64,000 nucleotides of DNA from contig BJOX01000358.1 of assembly GCA_009731375.1 (NCBI GenBank), forward strand, positions 401,419 through 465,418, given 5' to 3'. Shown here in pieces: positions 1 through 10,116 of the stretch. The DNA comes from Paulinella micropora (lineage: Eukaryota; Cercozoa; Imbricatea; Euglyphida). The notes beneath the pieces are model-generated. The model was not told the DNA's origin, did no database searches, and saw nothing but the letters and a program-made list of their open reading frames with translations. Both the position numbers and the translations under genes were made by a program. Numbering within the stretch: the stretch's first letter is position 1; each line of letters begins with the position of its first letter.

Positions 1-21
1 ATAGGTATGCATGTATGTATG

Positions 22-55
<34 letters not shown>

Positions 56-119
56 TGTATGTATGTAGTAAGGCAACGGAAAGTCGTTGCCAAGGACATG
101 GTGTATGTATGTGTACGTG

Positions 120-151
<32 letters not shown>

Positions 152-394
152 TGTATGTATGTATGTATGTATGTATGCATGTATGCATGTATGCATGCAT
201 GCATGCATGTATGTATGTATGTATGTATGTATGTAATGTATGTATTTATGTGTGTATGTGTGTATGTGTGTATGTGTGTATGTGTGTATGTATTTATGTT
301 TTGTGAGGCAACTGGAAGGCGGTTGCCAAGGACATGGGGGGCACACGAACAGACAACGCCTGCAAACGGTACATACATACATACATACATACAT

Positions 395-425
<31 letters not shown>

Positions 426-600
426 TTTATACATACATACATACATACATACATACATACATACATACATGCATACATGCATGCATGTGCATACATGCAT
501 GCATACATGCATGCGAATACATACATGCATGCATGAATACATAGATACATCGATACATGCATAAATGCATACATGCATACATACATACATCCCTACATGC
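1..600. repeat. (ATGT)n / (ACAT)n microsatellite tract
   Basis: Tetranucleotide arrays, first ATGT-rich (to about 300) and then ACAT-rich (from about 370), with GCAT and CAGA variants. Two short non-repeat islands interrupt them. One at 73-100 is read as an exon. The other at 309-339 looks like a degenerate copy of it. Open frames across this tract are Met-Tyr-Val-Cys or Ile-His-Thr repeats and are not genes. Confidence 0.95.
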
Positions 601-674
601 CTAGGCGTTGGCAGAAGCTGCGTCCGATAGAGAGCGAAGAGTACTACAGAGAACATGCTCGCAAGAAACAGGTA

Positions 675-728
<54 letters not shown>

Positions 729-834
729 CATACATACATACATACATACGTACATACATACATACATAAATACATACATATATACATACATACATGCATA
801 CATACATACATCCATACATCCATCCATCCATACA

Positions 835-865
<31 letters not shown>

Positions 866-1325
866 GTACATACATACATACGTACATACATACATACATA
901 CATACATACATACGTACATACATACATACATACATGCATACATACATACATACATACATGGTATGTATGCTACATACCTACATACCTACATACCTACATA
1001 CCTACGTAGTTCACCATGAGCAACTTCCAAGGCCGCATCAAGGAGAAGACTAAGATGACGGCGAAAGATGTGAGCGAAGTCTTAGGAGAACATAGCACAA
1101 CAGGTCCTGCTTGCTCGCCTACCTGCCTACCTACCTACCTACTGCCTACCTACCTGCCTACCTACCTACCTACCTACTACAGAGCATCAGATGTTGCCGC
1201 CGCTGTCGTCGGTAGCGCACCAGGCCGGCCAAACATCCTTGGCTGCTTTGTTTCTTGAGCGAGTCTACTACGATATGGACCCGAGTGCCTTCAGTGACAG
1301 TGGTAGCAGGGACAACACAGACCAG

Positions 1326-1402
<77 letters not shown>

Positions 1403-1424
1403 CAGCAGCAGCAGTAAGCAGTAG
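73..1424 (+). CDS. Multi-exon gene of unknown function (partial)
   Basis: I do not recognise this product. Four exons join in frame with GT-AG introns: 73-100, 605-671, 1010-1103 and 1183 onward. Phases agree at every join (phases 2, 0 and 1). The peptide is charged and has no stop; short readable pieces are IESEEYYREHARKKQ, SNFQGRIKEKTKMTAKDVSE and LAALFLERVYYDMDP. The last exon either runs into an (AGC/AGT)n tract encoding about 30 serines, then Lys-Gln and a TAG stop at 1422-1424, or is spliced at a GT at 1303. In the second case it could join a possible exon at 1742, which follows a good pyrimidine-rich acceptor. The 5' end lies before the window or is lost in repeats. The consistent phases argue that this is a real gene; the product is not inferred. 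Confidence 0.45.
309..339 (+). pseudogene. Degenerate copy of the 73-100 exon
   Basis: GAGGCAACTGGAAGGCGGTT followed by GCCAAGGACATGG resembles the 73-100 exon with two inserted bases. It is followed by GGGG, not by a GT donor. It lies in the same tetranucleotide tract, so a local duplication inside an intron is likely. Confidence 0.5.
680..1009. repeat. (CA)n-(TA)n-(ACAT)n intronic repeat
   Basis: A CA run, a short TA run and a long ACAT array lie between the second and third exons of the unknown gene. The array ends in CCTA repeats that serve as the pyrimidine-rich end of the intron. Confidence 0.9.
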
Positions 1425-1453
1425 TAAGCAGCAGCAGTAGTAGTAGTAGTAGT

Positions 1454-1510
<57 letters not shown>

Positions 1511-1550
1511 CAGCAGCAGCAGCAGTAAGCAGTAGTAAGCAGTAGTAAGC

Positions 1551-1612
<62 letters not shown>

Positions 1613-1648
1613 CAGTAGTAGTAGCAGTAGTAGTAGTAGTAGTAGTAC

Positions 1649-1682
<34 letters not shown>
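1323..1682. repeat. (AGT/AGC)n trinucleotide array
   Basis: A TAG/AGC triplet repeat with TAAGCAG interruptions. Its first part is in frame with the last exon of the unknown gene and would encode a polyserine tail. The array continues well past the in-frame stop. Confidence 0.9.
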
Positions 1683-1683
<1 letters not shown>

Positions 1684-1799
1684 CGGTACACCCTATTATA
1701 TTGACACTACTGTGACTGAGAAGTTTCTTCTTGTAGCGTAGCAGCAGGCATGGTCACAGGAACTACGTACGCCTCGGCACCCTGCCCCCCACCCCCCCC

Positions 1800-1877
1800 N
1801 NNNNNNNNNNNNNNNNNNNNNNNNNNNNNNNNNNNNNNNNNNNNNNNNNNNNNNNNNNNNNNNNNNNNNNNNNNNNN
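1800..1877. other. Assembly gap flanked by poly-C
   Basis: 78 Ns lie between runs of C (1786-1799 and 1878-1915). A long C tract probably stopped the assembly here. Confidence 0.95.
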
Positions 1878-1883
1878 CCCCCG

Positions 1884-1917
<34 letters not shown>

Positions 1918-2780
1918 GGAGCTATCAGACTGAGCACCTCAAGTTAACGACCGGCCAAAACCTTTACAGTTGATAATTCACCGTGTCAGGGGCTTTTTGA
2001 CCGGTTCATTAGATTCTCCTCTGCACGACGTTTCGACTTCACTAACTAGTTTTCGATTCCGTTCAGAAATGATTTCAAACGATTAAGTCAAAGATCTTTT
2101 TAGAAAAGATCAACCATTGCCTTTTTCCCACTTAAGATTACCTTTTCCCCCGATTTCCCGTGAAACACGCATGTTACGGTAAATTTGTGGACAAGGGACG
2201 GAAATACAAATGTTTGACTGTCATTTTCGCCGTTCCCAGCCTCCGTCATTTTCGCGGGGGCCTAGGCCTCCCAAACTTTCATCAGTTTGGTTTTCAAGTT
2301 TACCAACCCGACACTACCAGTTTATGACTGTTAACTAGAAACAAAAAGACCGTGGCACTATCCGTTTGAGAACTGGAGACCTGAGTCACAATCTACGTTT
2401 CACTCTTGATCATAAGTTGCATCCAAGCCTGCAAAGAGTTCGAAATTACGTAAATAAACGAACTGACCTCTCTACTATTTACTCACCTGCTCTCACAGAG
2501 TCAGGACTCAATGCAGCCATAGTGTTCTTAATAAGAGTTCGTTGCGTTTGCTTTTTTGAAGAGTTGTGTACAAACTCACAGTTTTTATTCAACTAATATT
2601 TCAGAAGTCTGGAACATGATATGAATTTTTTGACTTAGTACCAGCTCGAGGACTTGGACTCAGTACCGGTCACCCGAATTTAATGACTCGGACTTGCAGT
2701 GGACAAATTATTTAAGAATGACTTCAATTGAATTTTAATACTGGTGGTATGACTCGGATTACCAGGTACTCAGCATTATT
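1918..2780. other. Non-coding unique sequence
   Basis: I see no gene in this stretch. It is mixed-composition sequence with only short spurious frames. A dispersed repeat copy (2445-2585) lies inside it. Confidence 0.6.
2445..2585 (+). repeat. Dispersed repeat, copy 1
   Basis: Shared with 8843-9010: TACGTAAATAAACGAA, GTCAGGACTC, ATGCAGCCATAG, TAAGAGTTCGTTGC and ACAAACTCACA occur in the same order with small indels. A third partial copy follows the copia LTR at 49146. I cannot tell whether it is a SINE or LINE tail or the remnant of another element. Confidence 0.7.
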
Positions 2781-2824
2781 ATATTATTGTTGTTATTATC
2801 ATTATTATTATTATTATTATTATT

Positions 2825-3002
2825 GTTTAAGTCCCTGGGATTACCAATTGGTAATTTTCATTACCAACTGGTAACAAAAAAGTTACCAATCGGTAACGAA
2901 TATTGTGCCAATTTTGGCACAATATTTCCGTCTTTGCGTAATAGAATAACCAATTGGTAACCAAAAATTACCAATTGGTAACAGTAGGACCAGGGACTTA
3001 AC
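2825..3002. mobile_element. MITE-like inverted-repeat element rich in palindromes
   Basis: A 178-bp unit inside an ATT array. Its ends are inverted: GTTTAAGTCCCTGG at the left and CCAGGGACTTAAC at the right. Inside are five copies or near-copies of the palindrome TTACCAATTGGTAA. At the centre is a 12-bp perfect inverted pair, AATATTGTGCCA (2899-2910) and its complement (2915-2926). It has no coding capacity. The terminal inverted repeats and small size suggest a non-autonomous DNA transposon; the flanking ATT repeat hides any target duplication. Confidence 0.65.
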
Positions 3003-3036
<34 letters not shown>

Positions 3037-3045
3037 TTATTATTA

Positions 3046-3128
<83 letters not shown>

Positions 3129-3129
3129 G
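3003..3129. repeat. (ATT)n array
   Basis: Uninterrupted ATT/TTA triplets between the MITE-like element and the first SINE. It could be the SINE target site or the tail of an older copy. Confidence 0.9.
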
Positions 3130-3394
3130 GACACCGTGATAGCCCAGTGGTCAAGTTCTACCATCTGGGCCCTGTCGCCAGTTCGATTCCCGTCGGTGCC
3201 ACCAGTATTTTCATTGAACATACCGGTCTGTCTGGACCAGTATTTTCATTGAACATACCGGTCCGTCTGGAAGTGTTGGAACTGCCCTTGCGGGGGTGTC
3301 ATTAGAGCTTATCGTCAATTCTTCGTACTCCCCTCACGGGTGAGACGATGGAGGCGCATGTGCAGAAATGCATCAGCCATTGACAGAGAAGCAC

Positions 3395-3463
<69 letters not shown>
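3130..3463 (+). mobile_element. tRNA-derived SINE, copy 1, with (ATT)n tail
   Basis: The head (3130-3200) is tRNA-like. It has a box A match TAGCCCAGTGG and a box B match AGTTCGATTCC, and its ends pair as a 7-bp acceptor-like stem (GACACCG with CGGTGCC, one mismatch). The body holds two tandem 35-bp units starting CCAGTATTTTCATTGAACAT, then GGAACTGCCCTTGCGGGGG, and ends in GACAGAGAAGCACTATT. The tail is (ATT)n. Pol III promoter boxes, a unique body and a simple tail are the hallmarks of a SINE. The T and anticodon arms do not fold well, so it is not a functional tRNA. Confidence 0.8.
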
Positions 3464-3466
<3 letters not shown>

Positions 3467-3471
3467 TTATC

Positions 3472-3720
3472 ATTATCGGTGCCACCAGTATTTTCATTGA
3501 ACATACCGATCCGTCTGGACCAGTATTTTCATTGAACATACCGATCCGTCTGGACCAGTATTTTCATTGAACATACCGGCCCGTCTGTTGGAACTGCCCT
3601 TGCGGGGGTGTCATTAGAGCTTATCGTCAATTCTTCGTACTCCCCTCACGGGTGAGACGATGGAGGCGCATGTGCAGAAATGCATCAGCCATTGACAGAG
3701 AAGCACTATTACTTATCATT
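3472..3720 (+). mobile_element. tRNA-derived SINE, copy 2, 5'-truncated
   Basis: It begins at the end of the tRNA-like head (CGGTGCCACC) and so lacks the promoter boxes. It carries three of the 35-bp units where copy 1 has two, then the same body and an (ATT)n tail. It sits in the tail of copy 1. Confidence 0.8.
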
Positions 3721-3775
3721 AATTTATTATTCATATTATTATTATTATTACTATTATTATTATTATTATTATTAC

Positions 3776-3835
<60 letters not shown>

Positions 3836-3880
3836 TAGTTATTATTAATTTATTATTATTATTATCATAGTATTATTAGT

Positions 3881-4124
3881 GGCACCGCGATAGCCCAGTG
3901 GTTAAGGTCTACCATCTGGGACCTGTCGCCAGTTCGATTCCCGTCGGTGCCAGTATTTTCAAAGGATATTTTCTTTGAAAGTATTCGGTCTGTCTGGAAG
4001 GCTTGGAGCTGCCTTGCGGGGGTGTCAGTAGAGCCTATCGTCAAATATTCGTATTCCCCTCGCGGGTGAGACGATGGAGGCACATCTGCAGAATGCATTC
4101 GCCATTGGCAGAGAAACACTATTA

Positions 4125-4191
<67 letters not shown>

Positions 4192-4215
4192 CATTATTAT
4201 TATTATTATTATTAT
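3881..4215 (+). mobile_element. tRNA-derived SINE, copy 3
   Basis: The head at 3881-3951 is the best preserved. Its ends pair perfectly over 7 bp (GGCACCG with CGGTGCC), and boxes A (TAGCCCAGTGG) and B (AGTTCGATTCC) are present. Only one diverged version of the 35-bp unit follows, then GAGCTGCCTTGCGGGGG and an (ATT)n tail. Confidence 0.8.
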
Positions 4216-4598
4216 TCAACTATTGTGAGGGAGTACATAGGCCATCGGTCCTTTCCATGGGCTGATTGGTATAAAGCTCCTAGAGTAATGTTCTATGCCG
4301 TCACTTCCTTTATTCCACCGATTGGTGTGGAGACTTTCCTTATGGAATGGAGGACTGGATGCACATGGCCTTTTGGCTCAGCAATTGGCAGGAGATACAC
4401 TATTATTCAACTATTGTGATTATTATTATTATTATTATTATTGTTATTATTATTACAATTAATATATTATTATTATTATTATTATTATTACTATTATTAT
4501 TATTATTATTATTATTATCATTATTGTTTTTATTTATTTATTTAATTTTTTTATTTCAATAGTTTTTTTTTAGTTTTTTTACGCAAGCACATTATATT

Positions 4599-4654
<56 letters not shown>

Positions 4655-4655
4655 G

Positions 4656-4711
<56 letters not shown>

Positions 4712-4760
4712 TAGGCGCATGTGCAGATTTGCATCAACCATTGACAGAGAAGCACTATTA
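4216..4760 (+). repeat. Old SINE fragments in (ATT)n arrays
   Basis: 4216-4405 ends in ATTGGCAGGAGATACACTATT and may be a much-diverged copy. 4714-4760 keeps only the last 45 bp of the SINE body (GCGCATGTGCAG through GAGAAGCACTATT) before another ATT array. Confidence 0.55.
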
Positions 4761-5060
4761 TTATTACTATTATTATTATAATTATTATTATTATTATTAT
4801 TACTATTATTATTATTGTTTTTATTTATTTATTTAATTTTTTTAAATTTCAATAGTTTTTTTCTAGTTTTTTTACGCAAGCACTATTTTACTTAATAGAA
4901 TCATCTACTTGCCACGGTCACTCATGAGCTGAGTGGAAACCAGAGAAGCAGAAGATTTCAAGAGATAAAATAGACTGCCACGGTCGAGATGTATCAATAG
5001 ATACAAAAAGAGAAAAAATGAAATGTAAAACTAGATAACTGAACGACTTTTAATACTTGA
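4761..5060. other. ATT arrays and short unique sequence, no gene seen
   Basis: ATT arrays to about 4815, then AT-rich unique sequence. The stretch 4915-4975 (CACTCATGAGC to AGAGATAAAAT) loosely resembles 6135-6172, so both may be remnants of one older repeat. Confidence 0.5.
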
Positions 5061-5065
5061 ACAAC

Positions 5066-5083
5066 GTGTGTGTGTGTGTGCGC

Positions 5084-5126
<43 letters not shown>

Positions 5127-5571
5127 CGTGTGTGCATGCGCGCGCGCGCGCGTGTGTGTGTTTGTCTGTGTTTGTGTGTGTGTGTATGTGTGTGTGTGTA
5201 TGTGTGTGTGTATGTGTTTGTGCGATTTTGTGTGTGTGTGTTGTGTGACACTGTGTGTGTGTGTGTGTCTGTGTGCATACATACATACATACATACACAC
5301 ATACATACATGCATGCATATACATACATACATACATACATACATACATGCATACATACATACATACATACATACATACATACATAAAGCTGCGTGTGTTG
5401 TTCTCGTAGAAGGCGGGAGGACTATGTGAGTCTCTCCATCTTAACATACATACACACATATACACATACATACAAACATACATACATGCATACATACATA
5501 CATATGTCATACATACATACATACATACATACATACGTACATACATACATACATACATACATACATCACAC

Positions 5572-5602
<31 letters not shown>

Positions 5603-5793
5603 TGTATGTATGCATGCATGTATGTATGTATGTATGCATGTCTGTATACGGTATGCATGTTATGTATGTATGTATGTATGTATGTATGTATGTATGTATG
5701 TACGTACGTACGTATGTATGTACGTATGTATGTATGTATGTATGTATGTATGTATGTATGTATGTATGTATGTATGTATGTATGTATGATGTC

Positions 5794-5824
<31 letters not shown>

Positions 5825-5834
5825 GTGTATGTAC

Positions 5835-5865
<31 letters not shown>

Positions 5866-6050
5866 TGTATGTGTGTATGTATGTATGTGTGTATCTATGT
5901 ATCTATGTATACATATGTATGTGTATGTATGTGTATGTATGTATGTGAGTTTGTGTGTGTTTGTGTGTGTGTGTTGTGTGTGTGTGTGTGTGTGTGTGTC
6001 TGTGTGTGTGTGTGTGTCTGTGTGTGTGTGTGTATGTGTGTGTGTGTTTT

Positions 6051-6090
<40 letters not shown>

Positions 6091-6130
6091 TGTGTGTGTA
6101 TGAGTGTGTGTGTGTGTGTGTGTCTGTGGG
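5066..6130. repeat. (GT)n, (ACAT)n and (ATGT)n arrays
   Basis: GT repeats (5066-5275), an ACAT block (5276-5570), an ATGT block (5575-5945) and further GT repeats with a GA insert. The ACAT to ATGT switch near 5570 makes a large imperfect inverted repeat. Confidence 0.9.
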
Positions 6131-6330
6131 TTGGCCACTCATAGAGCCGAGCGGGAAGCCGAAGAGATAAAATGCCGCAAGAGGTATCAATTGCGTGTGT
6201 GCAGGCCTCTACTAAAAGTTGGGACTAGACACACTTTCCGAGCCTTTTCATACTTCATCTTCCCAATCACGTGGAAGAAATTTTAACTTATGTTCGCCTT
6301 TTTGCAAGCTTCAACGAAAACATATGAGCA

Positions 6331-6427
6331 AGCACACACACACACACAACACACACACACACACACAACACACACACACACACACACACACACAACACAC
6401 ACACACACAACACACACAAACACACAC

Positions 6428-6468
<41 letters not shown>

Positions 6469-6656
6469 CTCACACACACACAACTCACACACACACAACT
6501 CACACACACACAACTCAAGTACTAACTCACACAGACACAACTCACACCACAACTCACACAGAAACATCTCACACAGACACAACTCGCACACGCAACTCGC
6601 ACACGCACACAGACACAGACACACACACACACACACACACAAACAAACAAACACAT
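6331..6656. repeat. (CA)n array with ACTCACA and AGACA variants
   Basis: A CA dinucleotide array that degrades into CACAACTCA units toward its right end. Confidence 0.9.
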
Positions 6657-7016
6657 GCACACCGTGCATTTGAAGCTTTACTATTACTTCGAATATTTGC
6701 GTGACAGACGGGTAACTCATAACTGGCCCGATTTTTCCGAAATTCGGCGCGACGCTGTGCACCTGCGCTGTGCACCCTCGCACGAGACCTCGCACGAGAC
6801 TGTGCACTTGCTTCTCGGCACACTGCCATATGCAAAAATTTGTACCATGGAAGAAAACAAGCTGTTTTCCTTGTCTGGTTGTGCATGTGAGTCACTTATG
6901 TGGCTCTCGTAATGCAGGATCTCTTGCTTGTACTATTTAGCTATTTTGTGCTTTTTCTGTTTTTTTTTTTTTTTTTTTTTTTTCGTCGCGTCATCTTTTG
7001 TTTGTTGAAGTCACAG

Positions 7017-7319
7017 ACGATGGTCATTGAAGGCGTGAAGGAACTGACCTGGTACGGCAAGCGTTGGCAAGGTACAACCAGCTTTCGTTGATTATTCCTG
7101 TCCCATCCCTGTCATCCTCAGATGCATTTACGAACTTTTCCCCTGTTTCCTTTTATTTGCACTGCATTTGTAACTGTCTTAGTTATTTCTACCCCTCCTT
7201 GCCCCAAATGCGGCGGCCACCCTGAAATCCAAGAGCACATCAAAAGTCAGTACTACAGCTGCTTCAACTGCGGATGGAAATCCAACGCAACGCCTATCGC
7301 AAGATACCAGCTGAATTAA
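7017..7319 (+). CDS. 3' end of a zinc-ribbon protein gene
   Basis: Two exons, 7017-7071 and 7193-7319, join in phase 1. The first follows a 23-T tract and an ACAG acceptor and ends at a GT donor. The second follows a pyrimidine-rich stretch ending AACTGTCTTAG. The joined peptide ends with CPKC-(16 residues)-CFNCGW and a TAA stop, a four-cysteine zinc ribbon of the kind seen in RNA- or DNA-binding and ribosome-associated proteins. I cannot name the family. Upstream exons are not identified; 6655-6713, which ends at a GT, is one possibility. Confidence 0.5.
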
Positions 7320-8842
7320 GTGGCATCATGGCATAGCATCGTGGACGGGCCTAAATGAATTTCACTGATCCTGTCCATGAAAAACCGAGCAAATAACACG
7401 TTGAATTATTTTCGTAAGTTACAGGCTTCAACAAATTACCAGCTGAATTGTGTTATTATTACCAGCGCGCTTCAACAAAGCGAACCAATTTTTAAAAAAA
7501 TTCTTTACGAGTGAACATGCACACAAAAATTCCCGTTCAATATTTCACACTTGCGACGCACGATGAGAGCTCACAACCGCCCGGGCGACCCTCAGAGTAT
7601 GAGACTGGAGCCATGGATTAATTGCAATCGCCTATGCCGTCAATACAGAAATTCGAAGTTTGAATCCTCACATAATAGTTTGTTAGCGCACTGAAAGCCT
7701 CCAACAGCCGCTCAAGCGAAGCTTTCTTGCTTGAAGAAACAAGTCTCAGGGCACCACGGCGCCAAGAGGCAAGCGTCAGCTCGCGCTGTTCGATGATTGC
7801 GCGCCACCGACGCTTGCGCCCAGAACCTCAGGCTTCCCCCTACAACCCTCCCACTGCTCCACTTCGCACCTCTTTTCCGGATGGGACTCCCGGAGGAGAA
7901 AAAAAATATCATCGGAGCTGAAAGTTTACCACTTCCCTTTTAAGTCTTACGCTTCCCACTTATCCCTATTAATACTAGTGGCAAGTATTCTCTTATCAAA
8001 AGTTGATGAGCCCCGTGAAAAAAACTTGAAAAAAACAACTTTAGAGTGGGGGAAAATAACAATAAAATCATGAAAATTCTTTTTGCTGTAGATGTTGGGT
8101 TGAGGCTTTGATTGAGTTAAATTTTGTCACCGGCTTGACTGTCTTTTTTTTTTGTCTCCTGAGGCTAAGACCTAGCGCCCGAAGAAAACTTTGTCACGCG
8201 TTCCCAGCATACTCCATGAACGCCAGTGGATACGTAATGTCAGAACACCCAAACGCGCGGTATGATGATCTCCGCTTGCTGTCCTTGGCTTCATCCTGGT
8301 GGAAAGTGATGCCACTGGTCTGGGTGAAGAGTCAAGTTTTCGCAGTCGCGTAACACGCACGGAAGAAGAAACTTAGTACAAATCCGGGCCAGGAAGAAAG
8401 TCACGGTGACTAGGATCGGAGTGGTAATGACGTATAGCATTTCATCAGGACCCCTAGGGGTCTCTGTGCAGATGATGATGAACAGGAAAGGCGGAGGCGA
8501 GGACTTCAAAGTCACCTGGGAGGATATTACACTGAGTCCAGTGCCACGGTCTGGGAGCAGTGGCACTCAGGCCGCAGTGAAGATGAGTGGATCCCGGCAG
8601 CTTTCGCGCGCACTGCCGTAGCAATGCTTCAATACGGGATTCGAGGCGGCGTATCGTAGGGGACGCTGTAGTAGTAGTCCTCCGCGGCGTCCATGGGTTC
8701 CGGGGTGCCGTGACCTTCAGTAGTGGGCTGTGAACGCTCGTCCAGACAGTGCCGGGTACCAGTTGCAGGTGGCGCAGACATGTTCTAGCTTCCATTGGAG
8801 CTGTAGGTCCTGGCAGGCAGGGATCGACGTTTCCCCAAGAAA
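7320..8842. other. Unique sequence without a convincing gene
   Basis: Mixed-composition sequence with no simple repeats. The longest frame on the minus strand (8291-8566) has one hydrophobic stretch but no recognisable family and no splice context, so I do not call it. Confidence 0.5.
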
Positions 8843-9010
8843 TCTACGTAAATAAACGAAGTGACCTCTCAGCTATTTACTGCCGGGTATTTCACCTGCT
8901 CTCTGGAGTCAGGACTCGTGACTTAATGCAGCCATAGAGACTTTTGATAAGAGTTCGTTGCCAGTGTGTAGTATTATTCCCTTGGGGTCAAGTTGTATCC
9001 AAACTCACAA
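8843..9010 (+). repeat. Dispersed repeat, copy 2
   Basis: Colinear with 2445-2585: TACGTAAATAAACGAA, TGACCTCTC, AGTCAGGACTC, ATGCAGCCATAG, TAAGAGTTCGTTGC and CAAACTCACAAA. It lies just left of gypsy element A. Confidence 0.7.
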
Positions 9011-9077
9011 AGGACTTTTTCCTTATGTTGAATTTATACTACATACATCATAGTATGGTTAAATGGAAGCGGTGGTA

Positions 9078-9324
9078 TGTTACAATCCCCGAAGATAGCT
9101 CAATAAAAAGTCGGTAATACAACCAGACACAAATCCCCAAAAGAGAATGATGTCTCGTTATATTAGCTCAGTGAAGCCGAAAAGAAAACGGCAACAGACC
9201 AAGGTTAAAATGGCATTAGGTCAAATCCGGCCAAACGATATTGAAAATAATGGGAAAAAACTAGGTGCACCTGACACCAGAAAAAGGGTACTTTTTACCG
9301 GCTATCCGGGGGGTGATGCCTACA
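9078..9324 (-). repeat. 3' LTR of element A
   Basis: 247 bp, TGTTACAATC...GATGCCTACA on the plus strand. It differs from the 5' LTR at four positions. It matches the LTRs of element B at a lower level (about 85% by eye), so A and B belong to one family but to different subgroups. Confidence 0.95.
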
Positions 9325-9338
9325 GTACCCCTTCCCGT
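9325..9338 (-). other. Polypurine tract of element A
   Basis: In sense orientation ACGGGAAGGGGTAC directly abuts the 3' LTR. The same position in element B reads CGGGAGGGGGTAC. This is the expected primer site for plus-strand DNA synthesis. Confidence 0.85.
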
Positions 9339-10116
9339 TTTTATGACGGAAATATGCAATATTTTCGTCATATAATTGCTGATTTCTTTTCTGCACAAAC
9401 GCTACGGGGTGTCGCAACTAAGTGCATTAACCCACGGATAGACGGTGCAGTGGATATATAAAACGCATACGCCAGACACGAGTCAACTATAAATCTCCAG
9501 CCTCGTTTTTGTAAATAAAAACTCCTCCTTCCACACTTGTTGTCCCCCCCGTAACTTAATTCTGAGGCAGTATGTCAAGAACAAATAGTATTACTATTGC
9601 AATAAAAGCAGCGTTATAATTTTTCTCCTTCTCCAAAAACACTTCCGATCAGTAAATACATTGTCTTTTAATAACATACCCTTGTATTCAATCGGTTACC
9701 TTAATATAGTACTAGGGGGCCAGACCTAATAACTATATCCAAAGCCGGGGTGAGTGAGCCCGACCATGCGATATGCCGACACAAGTAGAGACGGACCGTG
9801 CTGGTATGACGATATTAAGTATATCCAAAGAAAAAAATTTAATATGTCTACTATGAGAACATTTTTTGAGAACATCACCCTGGATACTTGAAGCAGGGTC
9901 GTACCAGGAACACCATCGCTAAACTCACAAGCGATCCCCTTATACGGTGTCGTATCCATTTGCCGATTGACCCTCGCACTCATGTGTTGCGATAAAAATA
10001 CCAAGTAACAACAATGGTATAAAAACATTTTAATAAGACATGATCTGACATGGGCACTATGAGATTAATCCACATGCAGCTTTCAATGTCCGCGTGATAA
10101 AAGAAAAAAATGTCAC
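9339..10116 (-). other. 3' untranslated region of element A
   Basis: About 0.8 kb between the pol stop and the polypurine tract. Patches match the same region of element B (48060-48410), including a shared GCGATGGTGTTCC. A 100-codon frame (9726-10028) has a hydrophobic stretch, but the matching region of B is broken by indels, so a third gene is doubtful. Confidence 0.6.

Noticed and set aside
1-1010. Origin or centromere function for the tetranucleotide arrays
   Set aside because: Such arrays occur in almost every intron of the window, so nothing marks this one out.
3881-3951. A functional tRNA gene
   Set aside because: Box A, box B and the acceptor ends are good, but the T and anticodon stems do not pair and the head is followed by a repeated SINE body.
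8291-8566. Membrane-protein gene on the minus strand
   Set aside because: One hydrophobic segment in a short frame, no family resemblance, no start or splice context.
9726-10028. A third (envelope-like) gene of element A
   Set aside because: Only one hydrophobic stretch, and the related region of element B is not kept as a reading frame.
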